Below, one piece after another: positions 45,533-54,855 of a DNA stretch of 64,000 bases. Made by a program: the position numbers and the translations under genes. Within the stretch, counting starts at the first letter, position 1. Every line of letters begins with the position of its first letter. The notes under the pieces were generated by a model. That model did not search any database. It saw only the letters and a list, made by a program, of their open reading frames with translations, and was not told the DNA's origin. The DNA comes from Bradyrhizobium diazoefficiens (GTDB lineage Bacteria; Pseudomonadota; Alphaproteobacteria; Rhizobiales; Xanthobacteraceae), in the NCBI RefSeq assembly GCF_016616885.1, contig NZ_CP067102.1:2446501-2510500 (forward strand), in the 5' to 3' direction.

Positions 45533-46795
45533 CTAGCCGATCCGGCGGAAGATCGCGCTGGCATTCACCCCGCCGAAGCCGAAGCCGTTGGAGATTGCAT
45601 GCTGCACTGGCATAGGCCGCGCGCTGCCTGAGACGATGTCGATGCCATCAGCGCTCGCGTCGGGGTTTTCGAAATTGAGCGTCGGCGGCGCGATCTGGTC
45701 GCGCAAAGCGAGTACAGTGAAGATTGCCTCGAGCCCGCCGGCGGCGCCGAGCAAATGGCCCGTGGCGGATTTGGTTGCGCTCACCGCGATAGAATTGTTG
45801 CGGCCAAACAGCGCAGCGATGGCGCCGAGCTCGCTCTCGTCGCCGGCCGGCGTCGAGGTCGCATGCGCGTTGAGGTGCTGCAGATCTGCCGGCGCAAGCT
45901 TCGCCTGCCGCAGCGCGATCTCCATCGCGCGGCGGGCGCCGTCGCCATCGGGCGGACCCGACGTCATGTGATAGGCGTCCGCGGTGGTGCCATATCCGAC
46001 AATCTCGGCGATCGGCGTGGCGCCGCGCGCGAGCGCATGTTCGAGCTCCTCGATCACCAGAATGCCGGCGCCTTCGCCCATGACAAAACCGTCGCGGTCG
46101 CGATCGAACGGGCGCGAGGCGCGCGCGGGCTCGTCGTTGAATCCGCTCGACAGCGCGCGCGCTGCCGCGAAGCCGCCGAGACTGACGATATCGATGCAGG
46201 CCTCCGCGCCGCCGCAGATCGCGACATCGACCTCGCCCGCGTGGATCATGCGCGCGGCGTCGCCGATCGCCTGTACGCCGGCGGCACACGCCGTGACCGG
46301 CGTGCCCAGCGCGCCCTTGTAACCGTATTTGATCGAGACGTGGCCGGCGGCGAGATTGGCGAGAAACGAGGGGACCGTGAATGGTGACAGCCGACGCGGG
46401 CCGCGCTGCTCGGTGATGCGCACGGCCTCCGCCATGGCCGGGAAGCCGCCGATGCCCGAGGCGATGATCGTCGCAGTCCGCTCCAGCGATGCCGCATCCT
46501 GCGGCGTCCATTTGGCCTGCGCGACTGCTTCTGCTGTGGCGAGCAGTGCAAACAGGATGAAGCGGTCCATCTTGCGCTGATCCTTTGGCGCTGCCGCCGC
46601 TGCCGGATCGAAGCCGCCATCGGCATCGTCGGCCTTGTCGGGCACGAGACCCGCGATGCGCGCCGGCAGCGCCTGCGACCATTCGGGCAGCGGTCGCAGC
46701 CCGCTTTGACCCGCGAGCAGCCGGCGCCAGGACAATTCGACACCACAGCCGAGCGGCGACACCGCGCCCATTCCTGTCACGACGATACGACGCAT
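45533..46795 (-). CDS. 3-oxoacyl-ACP synthase II (FabF-type)
   Basis: 420 residues. MRRIVVTGMGAVSPLGCGVE is the family start. The catalytic triad is Cys in VTACAAGVQAIGDA, His in NAHATSTPAGDESELGAI and His in KSATGHLLGAAGGLEAIF. It condenses malonyl-ACP with an acyl-ACP. It sits alone, without the other fab genes, one base downstream of an HxlR regulator and upstream of an exporter and a hydrolase. It is therefore more likely an accessory or specialised ketosynthase than the housekeeping FabF. Confidence 0.9.
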   Translation of the reverse strand: MRRIVVTGMGAVSPLGCGVELSWRRLLAGQSGLRPLPEWSQALPARIAGLVPDKADDADGGFDPAAAAAPKDQRKMDRFILFALLATAEAVAQAKWTPQDAASLERTATIIASGIGGFPAMAEAVRITEQRGPRRLSPFTVPSFLANLAAGHVSIKYGYKGALGTPVTACAAGVQAIGDAARMIHAGEVDVAICGGAEACIDIVSLGGFAAARALSSGFNDEPARASRPFDRDRDGFVMGEGAGILVIEELEHALARGATPIAEIVGYGTTADAYHMTSGPPDGDGARRAMEIALRQAKLAPADLQHLNAHATSTPAGDESELGAIAALFGRNNSIAVSATKSATGHLLGAAGGLEAIFTVLALRDQIAPPTLNFENPDASADGIDIVSGSARPMPVQHAISNGFGFGGVNASAIFRRIG

Positions 46796-46796
46796 G

Positions 46797-47312
46797 TCAG
46801 TCTCCTGCCGGCGCGACCGCCGGGTTCATGGCTTTGAGCGAAGTGAGCCGCCGCCGCATCAGGCGGCTCGCGCCGGGGCCTGCGATCACCACCGCATTTG
46901 CGAGCGTGATCGGTTGCATATCGGCGGCGTCGACCACGACCGGATCGAGCGGCCGCCGATCGTCCCGGTTCGCCAGCAGGATGGATTCGCCTTTTGAGGC
47001 GAGATGCTTGTTGCCCCAGGCGAGCAGCGTGGCGATCACGGGGAAGAAATCCCGCGCCTTGTCCGTCAGTACATATTCGTAACGCGGCGGCCGCTCGTGA
47101 TAGCGGCGGCGGACAAACATGCCGGTCTTGGTGAGATGGGCGAGACGCCGCGACAGGATGTTCGGCGCGATGCCGAGATTGCGCTCGAACTCGTCAAACC
47201 GCGTCGAGCCCTGAAACGCATCCCGCAGGATCAAAATGCTCCACCACTCGCCAACCGTCTCCACGGCGCGGCCGACCGGGCATTCCAGGATCGAGGGGGA
47301 TTTGGGCTGCAT
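46797..47312 (-). CDS. HxlR family transcriptional regulator
   Basis: 171 residues. The winged helix starts CPVGRAVETVGEWWSILILR, with the characteristic Cys, Trp-Trp pair and ILRD. FDEFERNLGIAPNILSRRLA and YHERPPRYEYVLTDKARDFF form the recognition helix and wing. A C-terminal tail of about 60 residues is longer than usual. The stop is one base before fabF on the same strand. A perfect TGCAAGT-type dyad at 47332-47350, 20 bases upstream of the start, is the probable operator. Confidence 0.92.
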   Translation of the reverse strand: MQPKSPSILECPVGRAVETVGEWWSILILRDAFQGSTRFDEFERNLGIAPNILSRRLAHLTKTGMFVRRRYHERPPRYEYVLTDKARDFFPVIATLLAWGNKHLASKGESILLANRDDRRPLDPVVVDAADMQPITLANAVVIAGPGASRLMRRRLTSLKAMNPAVAPAGD

Positions 47313-47331
47313 GGCGGGAAGGTAGGTGAAC

Positions 47332-47350
47332 GACTTGCAAAATGCAAGTC
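47332..47350. promoter_or_regulatory. HxlR operator dyad
   Basis: GACTTGCA-AAA-TGCAAGTC is a perfect inverted repeat 20 bases upstream of the hxlR start. ACTTGCA/TGCAAGT dyads are typical of HxlR-type binding sites, so autoregulation of the whole four-gene operon is likely. Confidence 0.75.
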
Positions 47351-47377
47351 ACTGGCGACGGCCAGGGGGACACACTC

Positions 47378-47457
47378 CGTCATTGCGAGCGGAGCGAAGC
47401 AATCCAGAATCTTGCCGCGGGGACAGACTGGATTGCTTCGCTCCGCTCGCAATGACG
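47378..47457. repeat. Palindromic intergenic repeat, family A copy 3
   Basis: It has CGTCATTGCGAG / CTCGCAATGACG ends with GCAATCCAG / CTGGATTGC inner arms. It lies between the polyprenyl synthase gene (ends 47574) and the hxlR promoter. Confidence 0.85.
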
Positions 47458-47573
47458 ATGAGGGGGCAGCGTGCGCACATCGATCGCCGTCACCTTGAGG
47501 GGTGAGGGAGCGAGCCTCGAACGATGACGGGGCTAACCGCAGTGGGGAATCAGAAAGCGCGTCAGGCGATCGC

Positions 47574-48581
47574 CTAATGCGACCGTGCCAGACAGAACGC
47601 CACCACCTGCTCCAGCGCGCTCTTCATTGGCGAGGACGGGAACAGCGCCAGCGCGTCGACCGCCATGGCTCCGTAGTGCTGGGCACGGCTCAGCGTGTCC
47701 TCGAGCGCGCGGTGCTTGTTCATCAGCCCAAGGGCGTGATCGAGATCGCCGGCGCCGATCTCGCCGCGCTCGAGCGCCTTGATCCAGAAGGCGCGCTCGG
47801 TGTCGTTGCCACGGCGGAAGGCGAGCACGACGGGAAGCGTGATCTTGCCCTCGCGAAAGTCGTCGCCGGTATTCTTGCCGAGCTTTGCGCTCTTGCCGCC
47901 ATAGTCGAGCACGTCGTCGACGAGCTGGAAGGCGATGCCGAGATTCATGCCGACCGAGCGGCAGGCCGTCTGCTCGGCCTTCGGGCGGTTGGCGATCACG
48001 GGCCCGACCTCGCAGGCGGCTGCGAACAGCTCGGCGGTCTTGCCGCGGATCACGGCAAGATATTCGTCCTCGGTGGTGGCGGTGTTCTTGGCGGCGGCAA
48101 GCTGCATCACCTCGCCCTCGGCGATGGTGGCAGCGGCCGCGGAAAGGATATCGAGCGCGCGCAGCGAGCCGACTTCGACCATCATGCGGAAGGCTTGCCC
48201 GAGCAGGAAGTCGCCGACGAGCACACTGGCCTCATTGCCCCAGAGCATGCGCGCCGACAGCTTGCCGCGCCGCATCTCGCTCTCGTCGACGACGTCGTCG
48301 TGGAGCAGGGTCGCGGTGTGCATGAACTCGACGCTGGCAGCTAACTTGATGTGGCCGTCGCCGCTGTAGCCGGCCAGGTTGGCCATGGCGAGCGTCAGCA
48401 TCGGCCGCAGCCGCTTGCCGCCCGAGGAGATCAGATGGTTGGCCACCTCCGGGATCATGGTCACGTCGGACCCGGTCCGCGACAGGATCGTGGCGTTGAC
48501 GCGCTCCATGTCACCGGCGACAAGGGCAACCAGCTCTTCGATCGACGCGCCGGGAGTTTCGAAAGGTACGATGACGGCCAC
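47574..48581 (-). CDS. Polyprenyl diphosphate synthase (octaprenyl/decaprenyl type)
   Basis: 335 residues from GTG 48581, with GGAG just upstream; the open frame is longer but unlikely to be coding before that. The first Asp-rich motif is LLHDDVVDESEMRRG, the second FQLVDDVLDYGGKSAKLGKN. The Ala-rich segment before the first motif (LAASVEFMHTATLL) carries residues that set chain length. It extends isoprenyl diphosphate to the long chain used for ubiquinone side chains. It is divergent from the DUF2007 gene. Confidence 0.93.
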   Translation of the reverse strand: MAVIVPFETPGASIEELVALVAGDMERVNATILSRTGSDVTMIPEVANHLISSGGKRLRPMLTLAMANLAGYSGDGHIKLAASVEFMHTATLLHDDVVDESEMRRGKLSARMLWGNEASVLVGDFLLGQAFRMMVEVGSLRALDILSAAAATIAEGEVMQLAAAKNTATTEDEYLAVIRGKTAELFAAACEVGPVIANRPKAEQTACRSVGMNLGIAFQLVDDVLDYGGKSAKLGKNTGDDFREGKITLPVVLAFRRGNDTERAFWIKALERGEIGAGDLDHALGLMNKHRALEDTLSRAQHYGAMAVDALALFPSSPMKSALEQVVAFCLARSH

Positions 48582-48711
48582 GCCGGTCTCCAATATTTGC
48601 CCTGGAAGGGCTATTCTGATGGAAAGACAATAGAAACTGGACGGGGATGCGGCAAGGCCTGTGGAACCATTGACATTTGCCGCTTTGACCCCTTTCAGGC
48701 AGGAGGCTCGT

Positions 48712-48939
48712 TTGCGTGAACTGGTTCGGACCAACGATATCGTGCTGGTGTCGGCGATCGGCGCGCTGCTCGACGGCGCCAACATCCATCATCTGGTGCT
48801 GGACCAGAACATGAGCATCATCGAAGGTTCGCTCGGCGTCCTGCCGCGGCGGATCCTGGTCCATGAGGACGACGCCATCGAGGCCCGGCAATTGCTGACC
48901 GAGGCCGGGCTCAGCCACGAACTGCGTGGCGATGATTGA
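48712..48939 (+). CDS. DUF2007-containing small protein
   Basis: 75 residues from TTG 48712, chosen because AGGAGG at 48701-48706 is correctly spaced; the open frame begins at 48661. MRELVRTNDIVLVSAIGALL, then HHLVLDQNMSIIEGSLGVLP and LVHEDDAIEARQLLTEAGL, match the DUF2007 signal-transducing-type fold. Its partner is unknown. It overlaps the next methyltransferase gene by 8 bases, so translation is probably coupled. Confidence 0.88.
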   Translation: MRELVRTNDIVLVSAIGALLDGANIHHLVLDQNMSIIEGSLGVLPRRILVHEDDAIEARQLLTEAGLSHELRGDD

Positions 48940-49699
48940 CGTCGTCACAGATCTCACCGAGGACGCCTTTCTCGGCGGCCAGCTGCTGCTCAAGCAGAAG
49001 CGCTCCGGCCACCGCGCCGGACACGATGCCATCCTGCTTGCGGCCGCGACAGATGCCCGCGCAGGCGACCGTGTGGTCGATCTCGGCACTGGTGTCGGCA
49101 CGGCCGGGCTGGCGCTGGCCCGGCGCGTGGCCGGGGTCGATCTTTGCCTCGTCGAGATCGATCCGGAGCTGGCCGGGCTCGCGCGCACCAATGCGGCCGC
49201 GAATGCGATTGCCGCGGAGGTGATTGTGCTCGATGTCACGGCGGATGCGCAGGCTTTTGCGGCACATGGGCTCATGCCCGGCAGCGCCGACTGCGTGTTG
49301 ATGAACCCGCCCTTCAACGATTCCACGCGCCACCGTGGCTCGCCGGACCAGGCGCGCCGCACCGCTCATGTCGCGACCGAGGCGACGCTGCATGCCTGGG
49401 TGCATGCAGCGCGGCGCATTCTCCGATCGAACGGTGTGCTGACCCTGATCTGGCGCGCGGATGGGATCGCGGAGGTTCTGGCAGCGTTGTCACGCGGCTT
49501 CGGCAGCCTGTCGGTCCTGCCGGTTCATGGCGAAGCGGGAAGGCCTGCGATCCGCGTGCTGGTCCGCGCGATCAAAGGCGGACGGGCCCCGACGCGATTG
49601 CTGCCGGGACTCATGCTCAATGATGAGTCACGCGTGCCTAAAAAAAAGGTGAGGAATATTCTGGAAGGGAGGGCGGTCTTGCCGCTGGCGGAGTCGTGA
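48932..49699 (+). CDS. TrmN6-like N6-adenine methyltransferase
   Basis: 255 residues from ATG 48932. SAM motif I is VVDLGTGVGTAGLALARRVA. The catalytic NPPF motif is CVLMNPPFNDSTRHRGSPDQ. KSGHRAGHDAILLAAATDA precedes the SAM motif in the form KRSGHRAGHDAILLAAATDA. This layout fits the tRNA1(Val) A37 or related tRNA/rRNA adenine N6-methyltransferases. The exact target base is unknown. It overlaps the end of the DUF2007 gene. A run of seven A near 49640 in the gene could be a slippage-prone site. Confidence 0.88.
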   Translation: MIDVVTDLTEDAFLGGQLLLKQKRSGHRAGHDAILLAAATDARAGDRVVDLGTGVGTAGLALARRVAGVDLCLVEIDPELAGLARTNAAANAIAAEVIVLDVTADAQAFAAHGLMPGSADCVLMNPPFNDSTRHRGSPDQARRTAHVATEATLHAWVHAARRILRSNGVLTLIWRADGIAEVLAALSRGFGSLSVLPVHGEAGRPAIRVLVRAIKGGRAPTRLLPGLMLNDESRVPKKKVRNILEGRAVLPLAES

Positions 49700-49703
49700 C
49701 GAC

Positions 49704-49802
49704 TTACTGCGGAAGCGATTCCGACTGCTGTTCCTGCGGGGACGTAAAGCGGATAGCCGTGAAAAGCGCGCCGATCAGCATCAACAGCAGATAGATCTTC
49801 AT
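49704..49802 (-). CDS. 32-residue membrane/secreted peptide
   Basis: The ORF reads MKIYLLLMLIGALFTAIRFT then SPQEQQSESLPQ. An excellent ribosome site, GGAGGAA, lies 5 bases upstream of the ATG. The N-terminal 19 residues form a single hydrophobic helix and the tail is polar and Gln/Ser-rich. It sits between the TrmN6-like gene and the S49 peptidase gene on the opposite strand. The well-placed ribosome site and helix-plus-tail design support translation. Function unknown. Confidence 0.7.
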   Translation of the reverse strand: MKIYLLLMLIGALFTAIRFTSPQEQQSESLPQ

Positions 49803-49915
49803 GGCATTTCCTCCGCTGCTTCATTGCAGCTTCCCAACAAGGAATCTGCAAAACACGTTCCAGGCACTTCCAATGACAGTCGCGTGATAAGAAATGGTTA
49901 ATCAGAGGTAACGGC

Positions 49916-50824
49916 ATGGCCGAACAATTGAACGATCGCGAAAATTCCGGCCTGGCCGACAAGCTGCTGCAATATCTGCCGGCGCGCTTCCGCCCGGGCA
50001 CGGCGGTGGTGCCGGTGGTGCGGCTCTCGGGCGTCATCGGCGCGGTGACGCCGCTGCGTCCAGGCATGACGCTCTCGGGCGTCGCCCGCGTGCTGGAGCG
50101 GGCGTTTTCGGTCCGCAATGCCAAGGCGGTGGCGCTGGTGATCAATTCGCCGGGCGGCTCGCCGGTACAGTCGCGCCAGATCTATCTGCGCATCAAGCAG
50201 CTTGCGGCGGAGAAGAAGTTGAAGGTTTTGGTGTTCGTCGAGGACGTCGCGGCCTCCGGCGGCTACATGATCGCCTGTGCCGGCGACGAGATCTTCTGCG
50301 ATCCGTCCTCGATCCTCGGCTCGATCGGCGTGGTCGGCGGCACCTTCGGCTTCCAGGAGGCGATCAAGCGGCTCGGCATCGAGCGGCGGCTCTACACGGC
50401 CGGCGCCCACAAGGCGATGCTCGATCCGTTCCTGCCCGAGAATCCCGACGACGTCGCCAAGCTGATGGCGCTTCAGCGTGAGATCCACCAGATCTTCATC
50501 GCGCTGGTGAAGGAAAGCCGCGGCGCGCGGCTCAAGGGCGCCGACGACACCCTGTTCACCGGCGAGTACTGGGCCGGCGAGAGTTCGATCGCGCTGGGGC
50601 TCGCCGACGGCATCGGCGATATCCGCTCAACTCTTCGTGCCCGCTACGGCGAGAAGGTTCTCACCCCTGTGATTGCGCAGCCGTCCGGTCTGCTGTCCGG
50701 CCTGTTGGGGCGGAAATCGCCAGGCGCCGGCCAGCTTTCGGCCATGGAATCAATGGCCGGCCTGCCGGACGAGCTGATCTCGGCGGTTGAAACGCGGGCG
50801 ATTTGGGCGAAATTCGGGTTCTAG
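49916..50824 (+). CDS. S49 family serine peptidase (SppA/SohB-like)
   Basis: 302 residues. The ClpP-crotonase-like fold has NAKAVALVINSPGGSPVQSR, the nucleophile Ser in EDVAASGGYMIACAGDEIFC and general-base Lys in TAGAHKAMLDPFLPENPDD. It has the minimal single-domain form without an obvious N-terminal signal peptide, unlike SppA. It may degrade cleaved signal peptides or membrane proteins. Upstream is the divergent 32-residue peptide gene; downstream a 63-residue small protein follows. Confidence 0.92.
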   Translation: MAEQLNDRENSGLADKLLQYLPARFRPGTAVVPVVRLSGVIGAVTPLRPGMTLSGVARVLERAFSVRNAKAVALVINSPGGSPVQSRQIYLRIKQLAAEKKLKVLVFVEDVAASGGYMIACAGDEIFCDPSSILGSIGVVGGTFGFQEAIKRLGIERRLYTAGAHKAMLDPFLPENPDDVAKLMALQREIHQIFIALVKESRGARLKGADDTLFTGEYWAGESSIALGLADGIGDIRSTLRARYGEKVLTPVIAQPSGLLSGLLGRKSPGAGQLSAMESMAGLPDELISAVETRAIWAKFGF

Positions 50825-50929
50825 GCGGAGCCACTCCCGCGCCATTTGGTCCGGGCCGAACCAATTGCGGCGCGGCCCGGTCTGCGCAAGAATGCGCGTG
50901 GGGGCTGAGCACTCAACAAGGATCGTCAA

Positions 50930-51121
50930 ATGCCGCCGTTCGTCGCTTTCGCGGGCGTCCTGGGCGGGCTTGCCGTGGTCCGCTGGGCCTACAAGACCGC
51001 TGTCCGGATCAACCAGGAGCTGGAAGAAATGCGCCTGTCGCGTGTCGCCGAAGCCGCCCATATGGGGAATATCCAGACGCTCAAGCGCGACCCCGTGACC
51101 GGAGCGTACCGGCCGGGTTAG
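50930..51121 (+). CDS. Conserved small membrane-anchored protein
   Basis: 63 residues starting MPPFVAFAGVLGGLAVVRWA, a short hydrophobic helix at about 3-19. An amphipathic stretch YKTAVRINQELEEMRLSRVA follows, and the ending is TLKRDPVTGAYRPG. AAGGA precedes the ATG. The helix-then-charged layout suggests a membrane-associated small protein. Function unknown; I recognise no domain. A palindromic repeat lies downstream. Confidence 0.72.
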   Translation: MPPFVAFAGVLGGLAVVRWAYKTAVRINQELEEMRLSRVAEAAHMGNIQTLKRDPVTGAYRPG

Positions 51122-51143
51122 CTCTCGCTGCGCGCAAGGTGCC

Positions 51144-51233
51144 GTAGGGTGGGCAAAGCGAAGCGTGCCCACCGCCAATCGCAATTTTGGAAAGATGGTG
51201 GGCACGGCGCAAGTGCGCCCTTGCCCACCCTAC
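51144..51233. repeat. Palindromic intergenic repeat, family C copy 2
   Basis: GTAGGGTGGGCAAAGCGAAG with CGTGCCCACC on the left, and GGTGGGCACGGCGC with GCCCACCCTAC on the right. It matches the copy at 23776-23857 and lies upstream of glyQ. Confidence 0.8.
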
Positions 51234-51337
51234 GGCAGTCGTTGAGCCCGAAGTCGCCCCCTTTGCCTTGATTCCCACCCCCGCCGTCGATACGGTCCCG
51301 CGCGATTCAAAACCCCCCGCGAGAGCCTGATCTGACG

Positions 51338-52273
51338 ATGGACGCCTCATTGCCCGCCCATATGCGCCCGGAACGCTCGTTCCAGGGCTTTATCCTCGCG
51401 CTCCAGAAGTTCTGGGCCGAGCAGGGCTGCGTGATTTTGCAGCCCTACGACATGGAGATGGGCGCGGGTACCTTCCATCCGGCCACCACTTTGCGCGCGC
51501 TCGGGCCGAAGCCCTGGAACGCGGCCTATGTGCAGCCCTCGCGCCGGCCCAAGGACGGCCGCTACGGCGAGAATCCGAACCGGATGCAGCACTACTACCA
51601 ATTCCAGGTGATCATGAAGCCGTCGCCGCCGAACCTTCAGGAGCTGTACCTGAAGTCGCTCGCCGCGATCGGCATCGATTCCGCCGTGCATGACATCCGC
51701 TTCGTCGAGGACGATTGGGAGAGCCCGACGCTGGGCGCCTGGGGCCTGGGATGGGAGTGCTGGTGCGACGGCATGGAAGTCAGCCAGTTCACCTATTTTC
51801 AGCAGGTCGCGGGCTTTGAATGCGCGCCGGTCGCGGGCGAGCTCACCTATGGGCTCGAGCGCCTCGCGATGTATGTGCAGGGCGTCGATCGCGTCTACGA
51901 CCTCAACTTCAACGGCCGCGAAGGCGATGCCAAGGTCACCTATGGCGACGTCTTCCTGCAGGCCGAGCGGGAATATTCGCGGCATAACTTTGAAATTGCC
52001 GATACCGCGATGCTGTTCGAGCAGTTCAGGATGGCAGAAGCCGCGTGCCGGAAATACCTCGAGTCAGGCTGGCGCGAAGGCAATCGCAAAGAGCACCTGA
52101 TGGCGCTGCCCGCCTATGACCAGTGCATCAAGGCGAGCCATGTCTTCAATCTGCTCGACGCGCGCGGCGTGATCTCCGTGACCGAGCGGCAGAGCTACAT
52201 TCTTCGCGTGCGCGAGCTGGCAAAGGCCTGCGGCGAGGCCTGGATCCATACTGAAGCGGGCGGAGCGGCCTGA
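51338..52273 (+). CDS. glyQ: Glycyl-tRNA synthetase alpha subunit
   Basis: 311 residues. The class II catalytic core of the tetrameric enzyme is seen in [40 protein letters not shown], the motif 2 region [20 protein letters not shown] and the aminoacyl-adenylate segment [20 protein letters not shown]. With GlyS it attaches glycine to tRNA-Gly. The stop codon overlaps the glyS start by one base (TGATG), ensuring coupled translation. Confidence 0.97.
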   Translation: MDASLPAHMRPERSFQGFILALQKFWAEQGCVILQPYDMEMGAGTFHPATTLRALGPKPWNAAYVQPSRRPKDGRYGENPNRMQHYYQFQVIMKPSPPNLQELYLKSLAAIGIDSAVHDIRFVEDDWESPTLGAWGLGWECWCDGMEVSQFTYFQQVAGFECAPVAGELTYGLERLAMYVQGVDRVYDLNFNGREGDAKVTYGDVFLQAEREYSRHNFEIADTAMLFEQFRMAEAACRKYLESGWREGNRKEHLMALPAYDQCIKASHVFNLLDARGVISVTERQSYILRVRELAKACGEAWIHTEAGGAA

Positions 52274-54381
52274 TGCCCGATCTTTTGCTTGAACTGTTCT
52301 CGGAAGAAATCCCTGCACGCATGCAGGCCAAGGCGGCCGACGATCTGCGCCGTCTGGTCACCGACAAGCTCGTCGCCGAAGGCCTCGTCTATGACGGCGC
52401 AAAAGCCTTTGCGACGCCGCGCCGCCTTGCGCTCACCGTGCATGGAATCCCTGCGCGCCAACCCGATCTCAAGACCGAACGCCGCGGACCGAAAGTCGGC
52501 GGGCCCGATGCGGCCGTGCAGGGCTTTTTGAAAGCGACCGGCTTGAAGTCGCTGGACGAGGCCAAGATCCAGCGCGACCCCAAGGGCGACTTCTATATCG
52601 CGCTGATCGAGAAGGCTGGCCGCGACGCGATCGACGTGCTTGCGGAAATCCTGCCCGTCATTATCCGCACCTTCCCCTGGCCGAAATCGATGCGCTGGGG
52701 CGCGCGCTCCGGCAAGCCCGGCTCGCTGAGCTGGGTGCGTCCGCTGCACGCGATCACCGCGACGTTCGGTCTCGAGACCGAAGAGCCTGATGTCGTGAAG
52801 TTCGCGGTCGACGGCATCGAGACGGGCCAAACCACCTACGGCCATCGCTTCATGGCGCCTAGCGCCATCAACGTGCGTCGCTTCGAGGACTACGAGGCGA
52901 AGCTGAAGGCTGCCAAAGTCATCCTCGACCCGCAGGCGCGCAAGGACATCATCTTCGCCGACGCCAAGGAGCTGACCTTCGCGCAAGGGTTCGAACTGGT
53001 CGAGGATCAGGCGTTGCTGGACGAGGTCTCGGGCCTCGTCGAATGGCCTGTTGTCATGATGGGATCGTTCGAAGAAGAGTATCTCGCGATCCCGGACGAG
53101 GTCATCCGCGCCACCATCCGCAACAACCAGAAGTGCTTTGTGGTCAAGGATCCCAGAACCGGGAAGCTGACCAACAAGTTTGTCCTCACCGCCAATATCG
53201 AGGCGGCCGACGGCGGCAAGGTCATCGTCGCCGGCAACGAGCGCGTGATCCGTCCACGCCTGTCGGACGCAAAGTTCTTCTACGAGACCGACCTGAAGAC
53301 CAAGCTCGAGGATCGGCTGCCGAAGTTCGAGCAGATTGTGTTTCATGCGAAACTGGGCACACAGGCTGCGCGCATTAGTCGTATCGAGCGGCTAGCCGAG
53401 TACACGGCGACATTGGTGGGAGCCGACGCCGCTAAAGCGAAGCGCGCTGCACATCTGGCCAAAGCGGACCTGCTGACGGAGGTCGTTGGCGAATTCCCGG
53501 AACTACAGGGGCTCATGGGCAAGTATTACGCCTTGGCCCAAGGCGAGGACGCGTCGGTTGCTGCCGCGTGCGAGGAGCACTACAAGCCGCAAGGGCCCAC
53601 GGATCGCGTGCCGACCGATCCGGTGAGCGTTGCGGTCGCGCTTGCGGATAAAGTTGATACGTTGGTCGGGTTCTGGGCGATTGATGAGAAGCCGACAGGG
53701 AGCAAAGACCCGTACGCGTTGCGTCGAGCGGCACTTGGCGTGATTAGAATTGCACTTGATCGTGGATTTGATTTCTATCCGCGTCATTTCCTTGAAAAGC
53801 ACATTAAAGAAATACGGCCGACCCTATCCGATGCGGATATCTCGGATATTGGTGATTCCTTCCGGGTGTTCTTCGAGGATCGTTTAACCGTCCAACTTCG
53901 CGAAGACGGGGCTCGGCACGATTTGGTCGCTGCTGTTATCGACTTGGGCGGACGCGAGGTTGGGCTTCTGTCTGTCGTTCGTCGAGTTGAAGCATTGGGA
54001 CAGTTTCTCGAGACGAGCGACGGTAAGAATCTTCTCGCCGGTACGAAGCGCGCTGAGAATATCTTGCGTATCGAGGAAAAGAAGGACGGCAAGATCTATC
54101 ACGATGATCCCGATCCAGGTCTCTACGCGTTGGGCGAAGAAAGGGAGCTTGCGGCGGCGATCGATGAGATAGTGCCTCAGGCACGTGACGCTGTGTTACG
54201 GGATGACTATGTTGCCGCCATGAGCGCGATGGCGAAGCTGCGGCCGCCGGTCGATGCATTCTTCGACAAGGTGCGCGTCAACGACGACGATGCCAAGGTG
54301 CGCGAGAACCGCCTGAAACTGCTCAACGAGATCCGCAGCGCCACGCGTGCGGTGGCGGACTTCTCGAAAATCCAGGATTGA
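52273..54381 (+). CDS. glyS: Glycyl-tRNA synthetase beta subunit
   Basis: 702 residues, [20 protein letters not shown] at the start. It has the usual large beta-subunit layout with the tRNA-anticodon-binding region near the C-terminus ([20 protein letters not shown]). It overlaps glyQ by one base. Residues about 356-649 are encoded by DNA of clearly lower GC and different codon use than the flanks, although the frame is intact. The first third and last roughly 50 residues are ordinary. The patch looks like an intragenic recombination tract. Confidence 0.95.
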   Translation: MPDLLLELFSEEIPARMQAKAADDLRRLVTDKLVAEGLVYDGAKAFATPRRLALTVHGIPARQPDLKTERRGPKVGGPDAAVQGFLKATGLKSLDEAKIQRDPKGDFYIALIEKAGRDAIDVLAEILPVIIRTFPWPKSMRWGARSGKPGSLSWVRPLHAITATFGLETEEPDVVKFAVDGIETGQTTYGHRFMAPSAINVRRFEDYEAKLKAAKVILDPQARKDIIFADAKELTFAQGFELVEDQALLDEVSGLVEWPVVMMGSFEEEYLAIPDEVIRATIRNNQKCFVVKDPRTGKLTNKFVLTANIEAADGGKVIVAGNERVIRPRLSDAKFFYETDLKTKLEDRLPKFEQIVFHAKLGTQAARISRIERLAEYTATLVGADAAKAKRAAHLAKADLLTEVVGEFPELQGLMGKYYALAQGEDASVAAACEEHYKPQGPTDRVPTDPVSVAVALADKVDTLVGFWAIDEKPTGSKDPYALRRAALGVIRIALDRGFDFYPRHFLEKHIKEIRPTLSDADISDIGDSFRVFFEDRLTVQLREDGARHDLVAAVIDLGGREVGLLSVVRRVEALGQFLETSDGKNLLAGTKRAENILRIEEKKDGKIYHDDPDPGLYALGEERELAAAIDEIVPQARDAVLRDDYVAAMSAMAKLRPPVDAFFDKVRVNDDDAKVRENRLKLLNEIRSATRAVADFSKIQD

Positions 54382-54387
54382 TCTTGC

Positions 54388-54426
54388 AAAAAAGCCCCAC
54401 CCGGCGGGGGGAAGACCGGGCGGGGC
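54388..54426 (-). terminator. Rho-independent terminator of the DUF1236 gene
   Basis: On the minus strand GCCCCGCCCGG pairs with CCGGGTGGGGC (one G-T wobble), followed by TTTTTT. It lies downstream of the DUF1236 gene stop (54502) and also just after the glyS stop, so it may help end both. Confidence 0.8.
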
Positions 54427-54501
54427 CTGATGTCCGACTACGCGATGCGCGTCAGCCTGATTGATGTGACGCGCCGGACATCTAGTTGATCCCTAAAAGC
54501 G

Positions 54502-54855
54502 CTAGTTCAGCACCTCGACGATGCGCCGCGAGCGCGGCTCGACCAGCACGGTCTCACCGTTCACGACGGTGTAGCGATAGGTCGTGGCGCCGAAACGTTG
54601 CGGCACGTCATAATAGGTGATGCCGGTTTCAGGTAAGGTGGCACCGACCACGACGCGATCCGGAATGCTGAAGGCCGGCACACGTTGTTCGACGACATAG
54701 TCGCGGAAGGCCGGCCGCTGCTCGACCGCAATGGTCGGGCCGCTATCGACCACGGCTGGCGCGCGTCCCACCGTGATCCCGGTTTGCGCCTGCGCTGCGA
54801 CGGGCGAGCCGATCGCGGCCGCGAGCGCTGCAAGGGCGAGAATCCTGTTCCGCAT
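54502..54855 (-). CDS. Secreted DUF1236-like protein
   Basis: 117 residues from ATG 54855, with GGAG just upstream; a further in-frame start at 54885 is less likely. The signal peptide is MRNRILALAALAAAIGSPVA with cleavage after AQAQ. The mature part contains FRDYVVEQRVPAFSIPDRVV, VGATLPETGITYYDVPQRFG and ETVLVEPRSRRIVEVLN, which is the DUF1236 pattern of a short periplasmic beta domain. Function unknown. Confidence 0.82.
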   Translation of the reverse strand: MRNRILALAALAAAIGSPVAAQAQTGITVGRAPAVVDSGPTIAVEQRPAFRDYVVEQRVPAFSIPDRVVVGATLPETGITYYDVPQRFGATTYRYTVVNGETVLVEPRSRRIVEVLN

